DNA of 64,000 nt from Mycobacterium sp. E1747 (GTDB lineage: Bacteria; Actinomycetota; Actinomycetes; Mycobacteriales; Mycobacteriaceae): NCBI RefSeq assembly GCF_001667775.1, contig NZ_LZJI01000157.1:21616-85615 (forward strand), in the 5' to 3' direction. The notes beneath the pieces were generated by a model. It had not been told where the DNA came from. It searched no databases and was given only the letters and a program-made list of their open reading frames with translations. Shown here piece by piece: positions 39,029 to 50,766 of this stretch (within the stretch, counting starts at the first letter, position 1; the number at the start of each line of letters is the position of its first letter). Position numbers and translations under genes: made by a program.

Positions 39029-39848
39029 CGACGTGGATGTGGAAGCGCCGCAGGCGCCGGGCGCCCGCCGCTTCGCGCGGTCGCTGTGGGCGCCCGCCCT
39101 TGGGTTCCTGGTGGTTCTGGCCGGCTGGCAGGCGGTGTACCTGAGCGGCTGGAAGCCCTCATTCGTGCTGCCCGGTCCGGGCGCGGCCCTGTCCAGCCTG
39201 TGGACCCAGGCCTCCGAACCGCTGCTGTGGCAGGCCATCGCGACGACGATGGGCAGGGCGGTGTACGGGTTCGGCCTGGCGCTGGTGATCGGGCTCGCCG
39301 CCGGGATCCTCGTGTCGAGGAACCGGGCGCTGCGGGCCGCATTCGGTCCGATCATCACCGGGATGCAGACCATGCCGGCGATCGCCTGGTTCCCGTTCGC
39401 CATCATCTTCTTCGGCCTCACCACCTCGGCGATCGTGTTCGTCATCGTCATCGGGACCGCACCCGCAATCGCCACCGCCGTGATCGCCGGCTCCGACCAC
39501 ATCCCCCCGTTGCTGCTACGCGCAGCGAAGACCATGGGGTTCAAGGGATTCGCCCTGTACCGGCACCTGATTCTGCCGGGGTCGCTACCGGTTTTCGTGA
39601 CTGGGCTCAAGCAGGGCTGGGCGTTCGCGTGGCGCAGCCTCATGTCCGGCGAGCTGGTGGTGATTGTGACCAACACGGCCTCCATCGGTGTGCTGCTCGA
39701 GAACGCGCAGAACATGTCCGACATGCCGTCGGCCATCGCGATCATGATCGTGATCTTGACCCTCGGAATCGTCATCGACGGGTTCTTCACCCTGGTCGAC
39801 AACGCGGTGCGTCGCCGTTGGGGTCTCGTCGACGCTGCCGAATCGTGA
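39018..39848 (+). CDS. SsuC-type ABC transporter permease
   Basis: The 276-residue integral membrane protein has about six helices and the EAA-type loop HIPPLLLRAAKTMGFKGFAL, followed by ILPGSLPVFVTGLKQGWAFA. It is the membrane half of the SsuABC/TauABC family. I chose ATG 39018; GTG 39015 immediately before it is equally possible. Its TGA overlaps the metallophosphoesterase GTG as GTGA, so the phosphoesterase belongs to the same operon. Confidence 0.9.
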   Translation: MSLSDVDVEAPQAPGARRFARSLWAPALGFLVVLAGWQAVYLSGWKPSFVLPGPGAALSSLWTQASEPLLWQAIATTMGRAVYGFGLALVIGLAAGILVSRNRALRAAFGPIITGMQTMPAIAWFPFAIIFFGLTTSAIVFVIVIGTAPAIATAVIAGSDHIPPLLLRAAKTMGFKGFALYRHLILPGSLPVFVTGLKQGWAFAWRSLMSGELVVIVTNTASIGVLLENAQNMSDMPSAIAIMIVILTLGIVIDGFFTLVDNAVRRRWGLVDAAES

Positions 39849-40933
39849 CCGCCGCCAACTCGCAACCGTTGCGGGTGTGGGCGTTCGGTGATGCCCACGT
39901 CGGCACCGACAAGAGTTTCGGCCGGAGAAGCCTGGCCGAGGCGATCTCGCACTCCGAATCCGGCGGCGGCGAGGGGGGTCCGCCCTTCGAGTGGGACTTC
40001 GCCGTCGATGTCGGCGACATGTCCGGTGCGCACCACAGCCTGCCGGACGACGCCGAGGGCCGTGAAGTCGTCGAGCAATTCGTGGCGCTGCGTGCTCATC
40101 GCCGCGAAGACGTCTACAGCGTGTGCGGCAACCATGACCGCAGCGGGTTGGCTGAACCCGAGGCGTGGTGGTGGCAGAAGTGGGTGGACCCGCTGGGTCT
40201 GCACACGGAGTTCTCCGGTGTCGACGCCGCCGCCCGCCCTTACCGTCCCGAGGGAACGTGGGCGCGGTACAGCTTCCGGGTGGGCAACCTGCTGTTCTTG
40301 ATGATGAGCGACCGCAACGAGCCCAGTCAGGCGATCGGCCGGGGGACGTTGGGAGGCAATCCCGGCGGCGTGGTCACTGGCGAGACATTCGATTGGTGGA
40401 CGTCGATGGTTGATGAGAACCCCGACGCCATCATCGTGTCGGTGCATCACTACGTATTGAAGGACACCACCGTCGCCTCCGGCGAGTGGGAGGGCGTCCG
40501 CAGGGGCGCCAACGGTGAACTGGTGGAGCACTATCACCGGCCGTTCGACGAGGGCACCCCGAACGCCGCTTCCTATCTGTATTGGGTCGACAGTAAACCC
40601 GATTCCGCCGCGTTCGAGAAATTCCTGGCGGCCCGGCCGGGCCGGGTGGCGTTGTGGCTGGCGGGGCACACCCACACCCATCCCGACGACTCGTTCGGCG
40701 GCAAAACTCATATCGAACAGCGCTGGGGCACTTGGTTTCTCAACGTCGCGTCGCTGAGTCGCCACCACATGCCACGGACCACCCTGCCGATCAGCCGCCT
40801 ACTGACCTTCCAGCCCAGTAGTGATGCGGTAAGGGTGCAGTGTTATCTGCACACCAGCCAATACGCCCCGCAGGGGTGGTACGACAGCGCCGAGCGAAAC
40901 TTGACGCTGCCCCGCCCCTTTCGCTGGGCGTAA
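39845..40933 (+). CDS. Calcineurin-like metallophosphoesterase
   Basis: The 362-residue protein has the metallophosphoesterase set: FGDAHVGTD (DXH), DFAVDVGDMSG (GD), SVCGNHDRSG (GNHD), IIVSVHHYV (His), and LAGHTHTHPD (GHXH). These place two metals for phosphomonoester or phosphodiester cleavage. There is no signal peptide, so it acts inside the cell on an imported compound or a nucleotide product. It is the last gene of the importer operon, with a four-base overlap. The combination with a PHP hydrolase in one unit suggests stepwise removal of phosphate groups from the imported compound. Confidence 0.86.
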   Translation: MTAANSQPLRVWAFGDAHVGTDKSFGRRSLAEAISHSESGGGEGGPPFEWDFAVDVGDMSGAHHSLPDDAEGREVVEQFVALRAHRREDVYSVCGNHDRSGLAEPEAWWWQKWVDPLGLHTEFSGVDAAARPYRPEGTWARYSFRVGNLLFLMMSDRNEPSQAIGRGTLGGNPGGVVTGETFDWWTSMVDENPDAIIVSVHHYVLKDTTVASGEWEGVRRGANGELVEHYHRPFDEGTPNAASYLYWVDSKPDSAAFEKFLAARPGRVALWLAGHTHTHPDDSFGGKTHIEQRWGTWFLNVASLSRHHMPRTTLPISRLLTFQPSSDAVRVQCYLHTSQYAPQGWYDSAERNLTLPRPFRWA

Positions 40934-40955
40934 TCGCGCGCCGGTTTGGCCAGGG

Positions 40956-41870
40956 TCAGCCCAAGGGATAGATGACCCCGGTCAGCTCTTCCGAGACCTC
41001 CCATAGCCGCCGCTGCAATTCGGCGTCATGCGACTTCTTGCTGGACCCGACAAGCTTGGGATAGCCGCGGGCCTCGCCGAACCCGTCGGGTCCGTAGTAC
41101 TGCCCGCCGAGCACGCCCGGGTCGGTGGCGGCGCGCAGCGTCGGGAGCGCGCCCATGGCCGCGTCTTGCGCGATCACGTTGAAGAAGACGTTGACAAGCG
41201 GCCGGAACGCCGCGGGCGTGTAGCGGCCCAGCTCCGTGTTCGACCCGCCGGGATGCGCGGCTGCGGCGATCGTCGTCCCGCGCGGGGCGAGCCGCCGCTG
41301 CAGCTCGTAGGTGAACAGCAGGTTGGCCAGCTTGGCCTGCCCGTAGGCCGCGACCCGGTTGTAAGAGCGCTCCCACTGCAGGTCGTCGAAGTGGATGTCG
41401 GCGAGGATGCGGTGGCCTATGCTGCTCACCGTCACGACCCGCGATCCGGGAACCGGCAGCAGCCGCTCCAGCAGCAGGCCGGTGAGCGCGAAGTGGCCCA
41501 GGTGGTTGGTGCCGAACTGCATCTCGAAGCCGTCTTTGGTGGTTTCCTTCGGCGTGTACATGACGCCGGCATTGTTGATCAGCAGGTCGATGTGGTCGTA
41601 GTCGGACTTCAGCTGGTCCGCCGCGGCGCGCACGGAGTCCAGCGACGTCAGGTCCAGCTCCTGCAACGCGACGTCGGCGTGCGGGCTCTTGGCGGCGATC
41701 CGGGCGGCCGCGTCCTTGCCCTTGTCCAGGTTGCGCACCGCCAGCACGACGCGGGCGCCGTGATCGGCCAGCGCGGCGGCCGTCTGGTAGCCGAGTCCGG
41801 TGTTGGCCCCGGTGATGACGGCGACGCGGCCGGCCTGGTCGGGAATGTCGGCGGCGGTCCACTTGGCCAT
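40956..41870 (-). CDS. Short-chain dehydrogenase (Rv0439c-like)
   Basis: The 304-residue protein has the SDR nucleotide-binding TGANTGLGYQTAAALADHGA near residue 19, the NNAG motif in LLINNAGVMY near 97, the catalytic Ser in VTVSSIGHR and YGQAKLANLLFTYEL (YXXXK) near 175. It resembles retinol-dehydrogenase/WWOX-type SDRs. In M. tuberculosis the homologue lies beside moeA2; here 8.8 kb of other genes come between. It is divergent from a TetR gene 102 bases away, which probably controls it. Confidence 0.9.
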   Translation of the reverse strand: MAKWTAADIPDQAGRVAVITGANTGLGYQTAAALADHGARVVLAVRNLDKGKDAAARIAAKSPHADVALQELDLTSLDSVRAAADQLKSDYDHIDLLINNAGVMYTPKETTKDGFEMQFGTNHLGHFALTGLLLERLLPVPGSRVVTVSSIGHRILADIHFDDLQWERSYNRVAAYGQAKLANLLFTYELQRRLAPRGTTIAAAAHPGGSNTELGRYTPAAFRPLVNVFFNVIAQDAAMGALPTLRAATDPGVLGGQYYGPDGFGEARGYPKLVGSSKKSHDAELQRRLWEVSEELTGVIYPLG

Positions 41871-41972
41871 GGAAAGCTCCTTCGACTTGTAGACTAAACG
41901 GGGCGAGCGCTCCGGTTGAGTTCACTATACGGAACGCACGCCCCGCTTTGTCAACCGATGGGTGGTGAATAG
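41871..41972. promoter_or_regulatory. Divergent promoter region of dehydrogenase and TetR genes
   Basis: The 102-base gap contains an exact palindrome GAGCGCTC at 41905-41912 and complementary blocks AAACGGGGCG (41897 on) and CGCCCCGCTTT further right. These are candidate TetR operator halves. No promoter elements can be fixed with confidence. Confidence 0.35.
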
Positions 41973-42539
41973 TTGGCCCAACCAGCGCGACCGTTGCGCG
42001 CCGACGCGGCGCGCAACCGCGCACGCGTGCTGGACGTCGCCTACGAAACGTTCGCGGCCGAGGGCCTGGCGGTGCCGATCGACGCGATCGCCCGGCGCGC
42101 GGGCGTCGGCGCGGGCACGGTCTACCGGCACTTCCCGACCAAGGAGGCGCTGTTCACGGCGGTCATCGAGGACCGGATGCAGCGCATGGTCGACGACGCC
42201 CGCGCCCTGTTGGAGTCCGAGGGGCCGGGCGAAGCGCTCTTTGCCTTCCTGCGCTCGCTGGTGCTGCAGTGGGGGGCCGCGGACCGCGGCCTGGTCGACG
42301 CGCTGGCCGGGTATGGAATCGACATCGCCTGCGCTGCTCCGCAGGCCGAGGACGCGTTCAAGGCCATGCTGGGCGAACTGCTGCGCGCGGCCCAGGAAGC
42401 GGGCACCGCCCGCCGGGACATCGACATGCGCGACGTGAAGGCGATCCTGGTCGGATGCCAGGCGATGCAGGCGTACGACTCTGCGCTGGCCGAGCGCGCG
42501 ACCGACGTGGTCATCGACGGCTTACGCGCGCAGCGATAA
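41973..42539 (+). CDS. TetR-family regulator
   Basis: The 188-residue protein has an N-terminal helix-turn-helix: NRARVLDVAYETFAAEGLAV, AIARRAGVGAGTVYRHFPTK, EALFTAVIEDRM. The C-terminal domain resembles the SbtR-like group (LLRAAQEAGTARRDIDMRDV). The start is TTG 41973, with no better alternative. It diverges from the SDR gene and precedes the groEL2 CIRCE region without belonging to it. Confidence 0.87.
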   Translation: MAQPARPLRADAARNRARVLDVAYETFAAEGLAVPIDAIARRAGVGAGTVYRHFPTKEALFTAVIEDRMQRMVDDARALLESEGPGEALFAFLRSLVLQWGAADRGLVDALAGYGIDIACAAPQAEDAFKAMLGELLRAAQEAGTARRDIDMRDVKAILVGCQAMQAYDSALAERATDVVIDGLRAQR

Positions 42540-42610
42540 CGCCCCAGGCTGTTCTTGATTGTCCAGCTCCTCTTCACCCCGCTTCGCGGGCTGTATCGCC
42601 GCCGGACGAC

Positions 42611-42637
42611 CTTGCACTCGGCATAGGCGAGTGCTAA
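42611..42637. promoter_or_regulatory. CIRCE element 1 (HrcA operator)
   Basis: CTTGCACTC, nine bases, then GAGTGCTAA: eight of nine left-arm bases match TTAGCACTC allowing for the T/A changes, and the right arm is exact. It is in the leader of groEL2 and should bind the heat-shock repressor HrcA. Confidence 0.85.
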
Positions 42638-42645
42638 GAATGACG

Positions 42646-42672
42646 TTGGCACTCGCGACACGTGAGTGCTAG
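42646..42672. promoter_or_regulatory. CIRCE element 2 (HrcA operator)
   Basis: TTGGCACTC, nine bases, then GAGTGCTAG. Both arms differ from the consensus at one position. It lies eight bases after element 1. Paired CIRCE sites upstream of groEL2 are usual for mycobacteria. Confidence 0.87.
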
Positions 42673-44427
<1,755 letters not shown>

Positions 44428-44456
44428 GTCCAAGACCGGAAAAGTCCCAATCACTG

Positions 44457-44491
44457 AAAAAGCCCGGTCTGCGTTGCAGGCCGGGCTTTTT
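44457..44491 (+). terminator. Rho-independent terminator of groEL2
   Basis: AAAAAGCCCGG pairs exactly with CCGGGCTTTTT around a 13-base loop, giving an 11-bp stem ending in a T-run. The symmetric A and T tracts allow it to work in both directions. Confidence 0.92.
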
Positions 44492-44496
44492 CGTGT

Positions 44497-44560
44497 CCGC
44501 CGAGCGTGAACCCAGGGCGCGGTTTCGCCGATTTGACCGCCCTGGTTTCACGTTCGGCGG
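44497..44560. repeat. 23-bp inverted repeat downstream of groEL2
   Basis: Left arm 44497-44519 (CCGCCGAGCGTGAACCCAGG, then GCG) and right arm 44538-44560 pair at 21 of 23 positions around an 18-base loop. It follows the terminator directly and has no T-run. The CCGCCGA(A/G)CGTGAA ends are, from memory, typical of short palindromic elements dispersed in mycobacterial genomes. Confidence 0.75.
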
Positions 44561-44661
44561 CGAGCGTTTAACGGGATGGCCGGCGCATCGGCGCCGCCAT
44601 CACGCGGGAACTGGCCGACCGTGGTCACTGCGCAGCCGGGTGGCCAGCGGGGCGACGCGGC

Positions 44662-45063
44662 TCATCGCGAGAACACCACGCAGTCGTGCAGGCAACCCTT
44701 CGCCGCGCTCGGGGAGGTCGGGTCGGCCTCGCGGTGCAGCAGCGCGCGGGTCGGCACCACTTCCAGGCGAACGGCGTCCCCGGTAAGTTCTTCAAGGCTG
44801 ACCTCGGCGGTGCCGTCGACGATCAGCGAATAGCCGCCGGGCTCGGTCGGGGGCCAGAGCAGGGTGACGTCGCGGCGCTGCGCCAGATTCTGGCGGGTGC
44901 GCCCTCCGATCAGGCCGACATCCAGGATCGCGTCGCGCAGCCGCGGCTCGACCGTCACGGTGTGCACGCGGTAGTCGTCGTCGACGGTGACCAGGTAGGC
45001 GAAGGGGTAGTCGGGAAGGACGGCGGCCAGGCGCTCGACGTCCACCTGCTTCTTGGTGCGCAT
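44662..45063 (-). CDS. PPOX/FMN-binding split-barrel-like protein (Rv0441c-like)
   Basis: The 133-residue protein starts [20 protein letters not shown] and has [37 protein letters not shown] sequence and [16 protein letters not shown], typical of the pyridoxamine-oxidase-like split barrel. Such proteins bind FMN, F420 or heme. The position between groEL2 and a PPE gene corresponds to Rv0441c. ATG 45063 is 29 bases after the PPE stop on the same strand, so co-transcription is possible. Function is unknown. Confidence 0.75.
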   Translation of the reverse strand: MRTKKQVDVERLAAVLPDYPFAYLVTVDDDYRVHTVTVEPRLRDAILDVGLIGGRTRQNLAQRRDVTLLWPPTEPGGYSLIVDGTAEVSLEELTGDAVRLEVVPTRALLHREADPTSPSAAKGCLHDCVVFSR

Positions 45064-45092
45064 GACCCCCAGAATAGGCGCGGGCCGGGCCG

Positions 45093-45698
45093 CTACAGCG
45101 TGCGCGGAACCCGCGCCGCCGGCAGGCCGAACGTGAGCTGGCCGCTGCTGCTGAAGTGGAAGCCCAGGTTTTGCAGCACCTGTTGCCAGGGCGCCAGTTT
45201 CTCCACGGCCGCCGACGCGTCGGCATGGTAGCCGTACATCGCCTCCACGTCCGACGCCCACATCTGGTCGTAGGCGGCCTCGATGTCGGCGATAGCGGGG
45301 GTGTTCTGGCCCAGCCAGTTGGTGGCCGACAACGCCTGCGCCAGCGCACGATTGGCCGCCACCACCGCGGGCTGCACCGTGGCCGCCAGCGCCCCCTCGA
45401 ACGCTGCCGCCACGGCGGAGGCCTGGCTGGACACCGCCTGCGCCTGGGCCGCCGCCGCGCTGAGCCAGCTGACGTAGTGCGTGGCGAGGGCCATCATCGC
45501 GGCCGAGGATGGCCCCTGCCAGGACCCACTGGCAAGATTTGACGTCACCGAAGAAAACGACGATGCTGACGATGCCAAGTCCTCGGCCAGTCCGTCCCAG
45601 GCTTCCGCGGCAGCAAGCAGCGGCCCGGCTCCGGGACCCGAGAAGATTCGTGCCGAGTTGACTTCTGGCGGCAACCACGCAAAATGCGGGCTCGTCAC
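45093..45698 (-). CDS. PPE-family protein without repeat tail (PPE10-like)
   Basis: The 201-residue protein has the N-terminal PPE domain ([23 protein letters not shown]-like [13 protein letters not shown]; ending [13 protein letters not shown]) and then stops after 17 more residues. Position and sequence match PPE10 (Rv0442c), which in M. tuberculosis is about 487 residues with a long asparagine/glycine pentapeptide-repeat tail. Here the tail is absent, leaving only the PE-pairing and secretion domain. No PE gene is adjacent. It is probably exported by ESX-5 or relatives, by family. Confidence 0.88.
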   Translation of the reverse strand: MTSPHFAWLPPEVNSARIFSGPGAGPLLAAAEAWDGLAEDLASSASSFSSVTSNLASGSWQGPSSAAMMALATHYVSWLSAAAAQAQAVSSQASAVAAAFEGALAATVQPAVVAANRALAQALSATNWLGQNTPAIADIEAAYDQMWASDVEAMYGYHADASAAVEKLAPWQQVLQNLGFHFSSSGQLTFGLPAARVPRTL

Positions 45699-45707
45699 CG
45701 GCTCAAC

Positions 45708-47480
<1,773 letters not shown>

Positions 47481-47534
47481 GCAAATAATCTACGACCGTG
47501 CCCGCCGGTCGTGCCAGGATCTAGTGTCGCTGGT

Positions 47535-48059
47535 ATGGCCAACGCCTCCAGCCCCGATGCCGCCGTCCAAGAACTGCTCCGCGACGCGTTCACCCGGTTG
47601 ATCGAACACGTCGACGACATCGCCGACGGCCTGACCGACGCGGTCGCGCAGTACCGGGTGACCCCGAGCGCCAACAGCATCGCCTGGCTGCTCTGGCACA
47701 GCGCGCGGGTGCAGGACATCCAGCTGGCCGACGTCGCCGGTGTGGAGCAGGTGTGGCTCCGCGACGGCTGGGTGGACCGGTTCGGGCTGGATCTGCCCCG
47801 CAACGACACCGGCTACGGGCACGGCCCCGAGCAGGTCGCCAAGGTCAAGGCGCCCGCGGATCTGCTGTCCGGCTACTACCACGCGGTGCACAAGCTCACA
47901 CTCGAATACATCGCCGGCGTGACCGCCGCCGACCTGGAGCGGGTGGTCGACACCAACTGGGACCCGCCGGTGACGGCCAGCGCCCGGCTGGTGAGCATCA
48001 TCGACGACTGCGCCCAGCACCTCGGGCAGGCCGCCTACGTTCGCGGAATCGCGCCCTAA
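47535..48059 (+). CDS. DinB-like / DUF664 protein (Rv0443-like)
   Basis: The 174-residue four-helix protein has VQELLRDAFTRLIEHVDDIA, SIAWLLWHSARVQDIQLADV (His metal ligand), GYYHAVHKLTLEYIAG and DDCAQHLGQAAYVRGI (His ligands), the DinB/MST layout. It matches M. tuberculosis Rv0443 closely. Such proteins can be mycothiol-dependent S-transferases. ATG 47535 is chosen because the sequence before it matches nothing. The next gene starts 12 bases later on the same strand. Confidence 0.85.
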   Translation: MANASSPDAAVQELLRDAFTRLIEHVDDIADGLTDAVAQYRVTPSANSIAWLLWHSARVQDIQLADVAGVEQVWLRDGWVDRFGLDLPRNDTGYGHGPEQVAKVKAPADLLSGYYHAVHKLTLEYIAGVTAADLERVVDTNWDPPVTASARLVSIIDDCAQHLGQAAYVRGIAP

Positions 48060-48071
48060 GGGTTTCCCGGC

Positions 48072-48941
48072 GTGCGAATCGTGGCTGCCGTTTTACGGGC
48101 GGCGCTGTGGCTGGCCACCACCGTCGCGCTGGCCGTGGCCATCCCGGCGGCGTGGCTGCAGTGCAACGTCGTCAGCGAGGGCGGCTACGTCGCGCTGGCC
48201 CAGCGGGCCGCCGGCGACCCCGCCCTGCAGTCCGCCGCCGCGGACGAACTGTCCGACCGCGCGATGGCCCTCATCGCGGAGCACAACGGCGGCCGCCAGC
48301 CGGTCGAGGGCGCCGAGGTGCACCTGGCCGCCGTCGCGTTCACGGCCGGGCCTGCCTTTCCGGCGCTGTTCGCCCAGGCGAACCGGGCGGCGCACCGGTG
48401 GTTGTTCACCGCCGGCGACGCCGGCGAGTCATGGGCGATCGACGTGGCGCCGATGCTCAAGGACGCCTCGATGCAGCGGATACTGAGCCGCCACAACGTG
48501 AAAGTGCCTGCGACGCTGACGGTTCCGTTGACGGCATCGGCGCCCTCGGCCCACGGGGCGCTGCGGCCGGGGCGGCTGAGCCCGCTGGCCACCTGGGGTC
48601 CGTGGGTGAGCGTCGGCGCGGTCGCCCTCAGCGTCGTCTGCGCCGTGCTCACGCTCGCCGCCGCGCGCCGCCGCGGCAAGGCGCTCACCAGCCTCGGGGT
48701 CTCCGCGCTGCTGGTCGGAGCCGCCGGCTGGGCGGGCATCGAGATCGCCGGTCGGCACGTCGGCGACGCGCTCAACCGCACCACCGACAACATCCGCCGC
48801 ATCGCCGAGGTGATGGTCGGCCACGCGGAGGCCGGCCTGCACGAATGGCTCAACCTCACGTTGCTCGTGGGCGTCGCGCTGGTGATCGGCGGTGTGCTCC
48901 TCGCGATGTTGGGCAGCCTGCGAAAGAAGCCGGCCGGCTAG
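48072..48941 (+). CDS. Three-helix membrane protein of unknown function
   Basis: The 289-residue protein has an N-terminal membrane segment ([20 protein letters not shown]), a long external loop (about 35-165) and two or three C-terminal segments ([60 protein letters not shown]), ending with KKPAG. GTG 48072 is 12 bases past the Rv0443-like stop. The convergent dipZ-like gene overlaps its end by four bases. I do not recognise the family. Confidence 0.7.
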   Translation: MRIVAAVLRAALWLATTVALAVAIPAAWLQCNVVSEGGYVALAQRAAGDPALQSAAADELSDRAMALIAEHNGGRQPVEGAEVHLAAVAFTAGPAFPALFAQANRAAHRWLFTAGDAGESWAIDVAPMLKDASMQRILSRHNVKVPATLTVPLTASAPSAHGALRPGRLSPLATWGPWVSVGAVALSVVCAVLTLAAARRRGKALTSLGVSALLVGAAGWAGIEIAGRHVGDALNRTTDNIRRIAEVMVGHAEAGLHEWLNLTLLVGVALVIGGVLLAMLGSLRKKPAG

Positions 48942-50665
48942 CCGAAGGTGAACGAAAACACTTGCAGCCCAGGGCTGACCCCCAGCTCGAGCTGGTCGCT
49001 GCGCGCTGCCTCATCGGCCACGATCGGGTGCAGCATCGGTGGCCCGCCGATCGCGGTCGTCGTCGTCTTGCCGTCCCGGGACACGGTCAGGGTGCCCGTG
49101 CCACCGACGACGACGTAGACGTCCCTGGCCGTGTAGCTCAGCCGGATGCCGGCGTCGTCGCTGCCGGCGGTGGCGCCCTGGTCGTCCAGCTGCCACCGGC
49201 CGCGCAGCGCGAACCTGTCGCCGGCCAGCTGCGGCGGATATTCGAACGCTCCCGACTTGTAATCGCCTGTGCCGCCGTAGTTTCGGGCCCGATCGACACC
49301 CAGGTACGTCTCGGGCGTGAGCCGGGTCTGCGGTGTGGTGTCCGGCGAATGCGTCGGACCGGGCAGCCGGGCGTCGGGGTGGGCGTCCACGAGCAACTCG
49401 CGGATCAGCTTCTCGGCACCGTCGTAGTCGCCCTCACCGAACTTCGTGTGCCGCACCTGCCCGTTCGCGTCGATCAGATATTCGGCCGGCCAGTAGAGGT
49501 TTTGGTAGTTGTTCCAGGTGGTGTAGCCGTTGTCCAGGGCGACGGGGTAGGGGATGTGCAGCGCGGCGGCGCCGCTGGCCACGTTGGCCGGTACCCGTTC
49601 GAAGGCGTACTCGGGGGTGTGCACCCCGATGGCGACGAACCCGGCGTCGTGATACCGGTTGTACCAATCGATTACGTGCGGGATGGCGCGCTGGCAGTTG
49701 ATGCACGAGTACGCCCAGAAGTCGATCAGCACCACCTTGCCCCGTACCGCCGCAGGATCCAGCGGTCTGCCGTCCGGGGTGTTGAGCCACCCGGAAATGC
49801 CGGCGATGTCGGGTGCGGGGCCGCACTGCTGCAACTGGGGGGCGCCATCCATGCAGTCGGTCAGCGCGCCGTTGGCGCTGACCCCGGCCGTGCTGAGTTG
49901 CAGGCCGCTGGCGCCGGGCGGGGGCGGCATCGCCGGGCCGGCGTTGAGCGTGCGCTGGATGTCGTCGGCGCCGATCTTGTTCTGCATCGCCGTCGTGTAG
50001 TCGGGGATGGCGCGTTGCAGCATCGCCGGCAGGTTGAAGACCAGCGCGGCGGCCAGCACGATCATCATGATGCCGCCGGCGACCTGTATCACGCGCTGGC
50101 GGCGGCGGAACGCGGCGACGCGTTCGGCGACCCGCCGCCCCGCCAGCGCGAACGCCAGCAGCGGCGCTGCGTTGCCCAGGGCGAAGGCGCCGGTCAGCAC
50201 CAGCGCGCCGGCCCCGATCGACTGCGTGCCGCCGGCTATGACGATCGCGGCGAGCACCGGACCGGCGCAGGGCACATACAACGCGCCCAGCGTCAGGCCC
50301 AGCCCGAAACCGTCGGCATTGGGCCCGATTTGACGCTGGGGCAGGTAGGCGAACGGCCGCTCGATCAGGTGCTGTAGCGGCGGAAAGATCAGCCCCACTC
50401 CGATCAGCACCAGCACCACGAGGGCCACCCACCTGATGGCGTCCTGTGGCAGGTGCAGCGCGGTCAGCAGCGCCGAGCCGATCAGCGTGGCCACCGAGAA
50501 GCTGCACACCAGGCCCGCGATCAGCAGGTATGGCCGGGCGGCCGAGCTGATACCGCGTGAGCCGCTCGCGCCGGACAGCAGGATCACCGGAAGCACCGGC
50601 AGGATGCAGGGCGAGATCCCGGTGATGAGTCCGCCGAGGAATCCGATCAGCGCGATGGTGTGCAT
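48938..50665 (-). CDS. dipZ: DipZ-like thiol-disulfide exchange protein
   Basis: The 575-residue protein has an N-terminal CcdA-type membrane domain with the paired cysteines [17 protein letters not shown] near residue 18 and [20 protein letters not shown], a TlpA/thioredoxin-like domain with [18 protein letters not shown] near 325 (CXXC), and a beta-sandwich C-terminus. It passes electrons from the cytoplasm to external thiols, like M. tuberculosis DipZ (Rv2874). At this place M. tuberculosis has rskA-sigK and lipid genes instead, so it is a local replacement. It diverges from a TetR gene. Confidence 0.9.
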   Translation of the reverse strand: MHTIALIGFLGGLITGISPCILPVLPVILLSGASGSRGISSAARPYLLIAGLVCSFSVATLIGSALLTALHLPQDAIRWVALVVLVLIGVGLIFPPLQHLIERPFAYLPQRQIGPNADGFGLGLTLGALYVPCAGPVLAAIVIAGGTQSIGAGALVLTGAFALGNAAPLLAFALAGRRVAERVAAFRRRQRVIQVAGGIMMIVLAAALVFNLPAMLQRAIPDYTTAMQNKIGADDIQRTLNAGPAMPPPPGASGLQLSTAGVSANGALTDCMDGAPQLQQCGPAPDIAGISGWLNTPDGRPLDPAAVRGKVVLIDFWAYSCINCQRAIPHVIDWYNRYHDAGFVAIGVHTPEYAFERVPANVASGAAALHIPYPVALDNGYTTWNNYQNLYWPAEYLIDANGQVRHTKFGEGDYDGAEKLIRELLVDAHPDARLPGPTHSPDTTPQTRLTPETYLGVDRARNYGGTGDYKSGAFEYPPQLAGDRFALRGRWQLDDQGATAGSDDAGIRLSYTARDVYVVVGGTGTLTVSRDGKTTTTAIGGPPMLHPIVADEAARSDQLELGVSPGLQVFSFTFG

Positions 50666-50711
50666 AGTTACTTAAACCTCTACCTGTCCCGAACGGTTCA
50701 GGTGGCCGAGA

Positions 50712-50757
50712 ACAAATCACGTCCCGTGCGTTATACAAATCACACAACGTGCGTTAC
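50712..50757. repeat. Two tandem 23-bp operator-like repeats before TetR
   Basis: Copies at 50712-50734 and 50735-50757 are contiguous and share ACAAATCAC and CGTGCGTTA at 18 of 23 positions; differences cluster in the middle four bases. They sit between divergent dipZ and TetR, overlapping TACGCT (50755-50760), a -10-like element. They are likely TetR binding sites controlling the mmpS/mmpL transcript. Confidence 0.65.
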
Positions 50758-50766
50758 GCTCCATCG

